Below are positions 16,837 to 17,132 of a stretch of 17,132 nt of DNA, one piece after another. This stretch comes from Sphingomonadaceae bacterium. GTDB lineage: Bacteria; Pseudomonadota; Alphaproteobacteria; Sphingomonadales; Sphingomonadaceae. The position numbers and the translations under genes were made by a program. Numbering within the stretch: the stretch's first letter is position 1; each line of letters starts with the position of its first letter. Location: positions 1 through 17,132 of the forward strand of contig CANEVG010000025.1 of NCBI GenBank assembly GCA_947442095.1. The letters run 5' to 3'. Below the pieces are notes generated by a model. The model was given only the letters and a program-made list of their open reading frames with translations, made no database searches and was not told the origin of the DNA.

Positions 16837-17132
16837 AGTATGCCAATCAGGGAAATCTGTCGCCCATAGCCCGCCTCTCCCGCATGGGTGGCGCGGCGGA
16901 ACGAATAGAAGCGCTGACCTTGCGCATAAGTGTCCTCGCCCAGCATGGCGACCGTGCCGACCCCGAAACCCGCCAGCCGCGCAGCGACATAGCCTTCAAG
17001 ATCGAACCACGCATGCCCGGCGCGGCCGGCCTTGAAGAAGCGCTCGGTCTCGGGGTCCGTTGACGTGAAATGCGCCTCGAACGCGGCGTCCACTTCATAG
17101 CTTGCCTGCGCGATGCACGGGCCGACCACCGC
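16833..17132 (-). CDS. pgeF: Peptidoglycan editing factor PgeF (YfiH/laccase-domain family), 5' end outside window
   Basis: Only the last 99 residues are visible, against about 250 for the family. They contain VGPCIAQASYEV, with the family Cys that helps bind zinc, then AWFDLEGYVAARLAGFGVG and RFYSFRRATHAGEAGYGRQISLIGIL, the usual C-terminal blocks. YfiH proteins were once called polyphenol oxidases; PgeF is now linked to removing wrongly incorporated amino acids in peptidoglycan precursors, and purine-nucleoside activities are known for relatives. The frame is open to the right edge, so a GTG at 17129 is an internal codon and not the start. It converges with the HAD gene and shares the stop region. 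Confidence 0.9.
   Translation of the reverse strand, partial: AVVGPCIAQASYEVDAAFEAHFTSTDPETERFFKAGRAGHAWFDLEGYVAARLAGFGVGTVAMLGEDTYAQGQRFYSFRRATHAGEAGYGRQISLIGIL

Overview
The window is high-GC, protein-dense chromosomal DNA. Several features point to an alphaproteobacterium of the order Sphingomonadales (Novosphingobium, Sphingomonas or Erythrobacter type): the protein sequences, the cysteine-free 41-residue L36, a TTTGCAAA-type ScfR operator and a GGGGAGAGG-type intergenic repeat. This placement rests on recalled family resemblance, not on a search. No phage, insertion sequence, CRISPR array, tRNA or rRNA gene is visible.

Layout. (1) 1-4961, minus strand: a propionyl-CoA assimilation operon read as pccB, a BktB-type beta-ketothiolase, mce (methylmalonyl-CoA epimerase) and scpA/mcm (methylmalonyl-CoA mutase, cut by the left edge). 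A 127-bp repeat element lies between mce and scpA. (2) 5077-6504, plus strand: a divergent ScfR/RamB-type regulator. The gap before it carries a dense set of TGCAAAG sites, a good candidate operator. (3) 6559-8646, minus strand: sucC-sucD, the succinyl-CoA ligase that could use the succinyl-CoA made by region 1. (4) 8895-9671, plus strand: an inositol-monophosphatase/CysQ-family phosphatase. (5) 9681-11819, minus strand: a TonB-dependent siderophore receptor with a Fur-box-like site just upstream. (6) 11980-14709, minus strand: two exported DUF4136-like paralogues and a cytosolic-carboxypeptidase-like M14 enzyme, joined by two ATGA overlaps, then a possible 44-residue membrane miniprotein. (7) 14873-16836, plus strand: galE, rpmJ with its own promoter-like sequence and terminator, and a HAD phosphatase. 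(8) 16833-17132, minus strand: the 3' part of pgeF (YfiH family), whose stop codon overlaps that of the HAD gene.

How the genes work together. Regions 1-3 form one metabolic story. Propionyl-CoA is carboxylated, epimerised and isomerised to succinyl-CoA, probably under the divergent acyl-CoA-sensing regulator. The neighbouring SucCD converts succinyl-CoA to succinate with NTP formation. The thiolase could supply propionyl-CoA from 3-ketovaleryl-CoA or 2-methylacetoacetyl-CoA. The rest is a series of small independent units. The least explained is the DUF4136-DUF4136-M14 operon with its possible small membrane protein.
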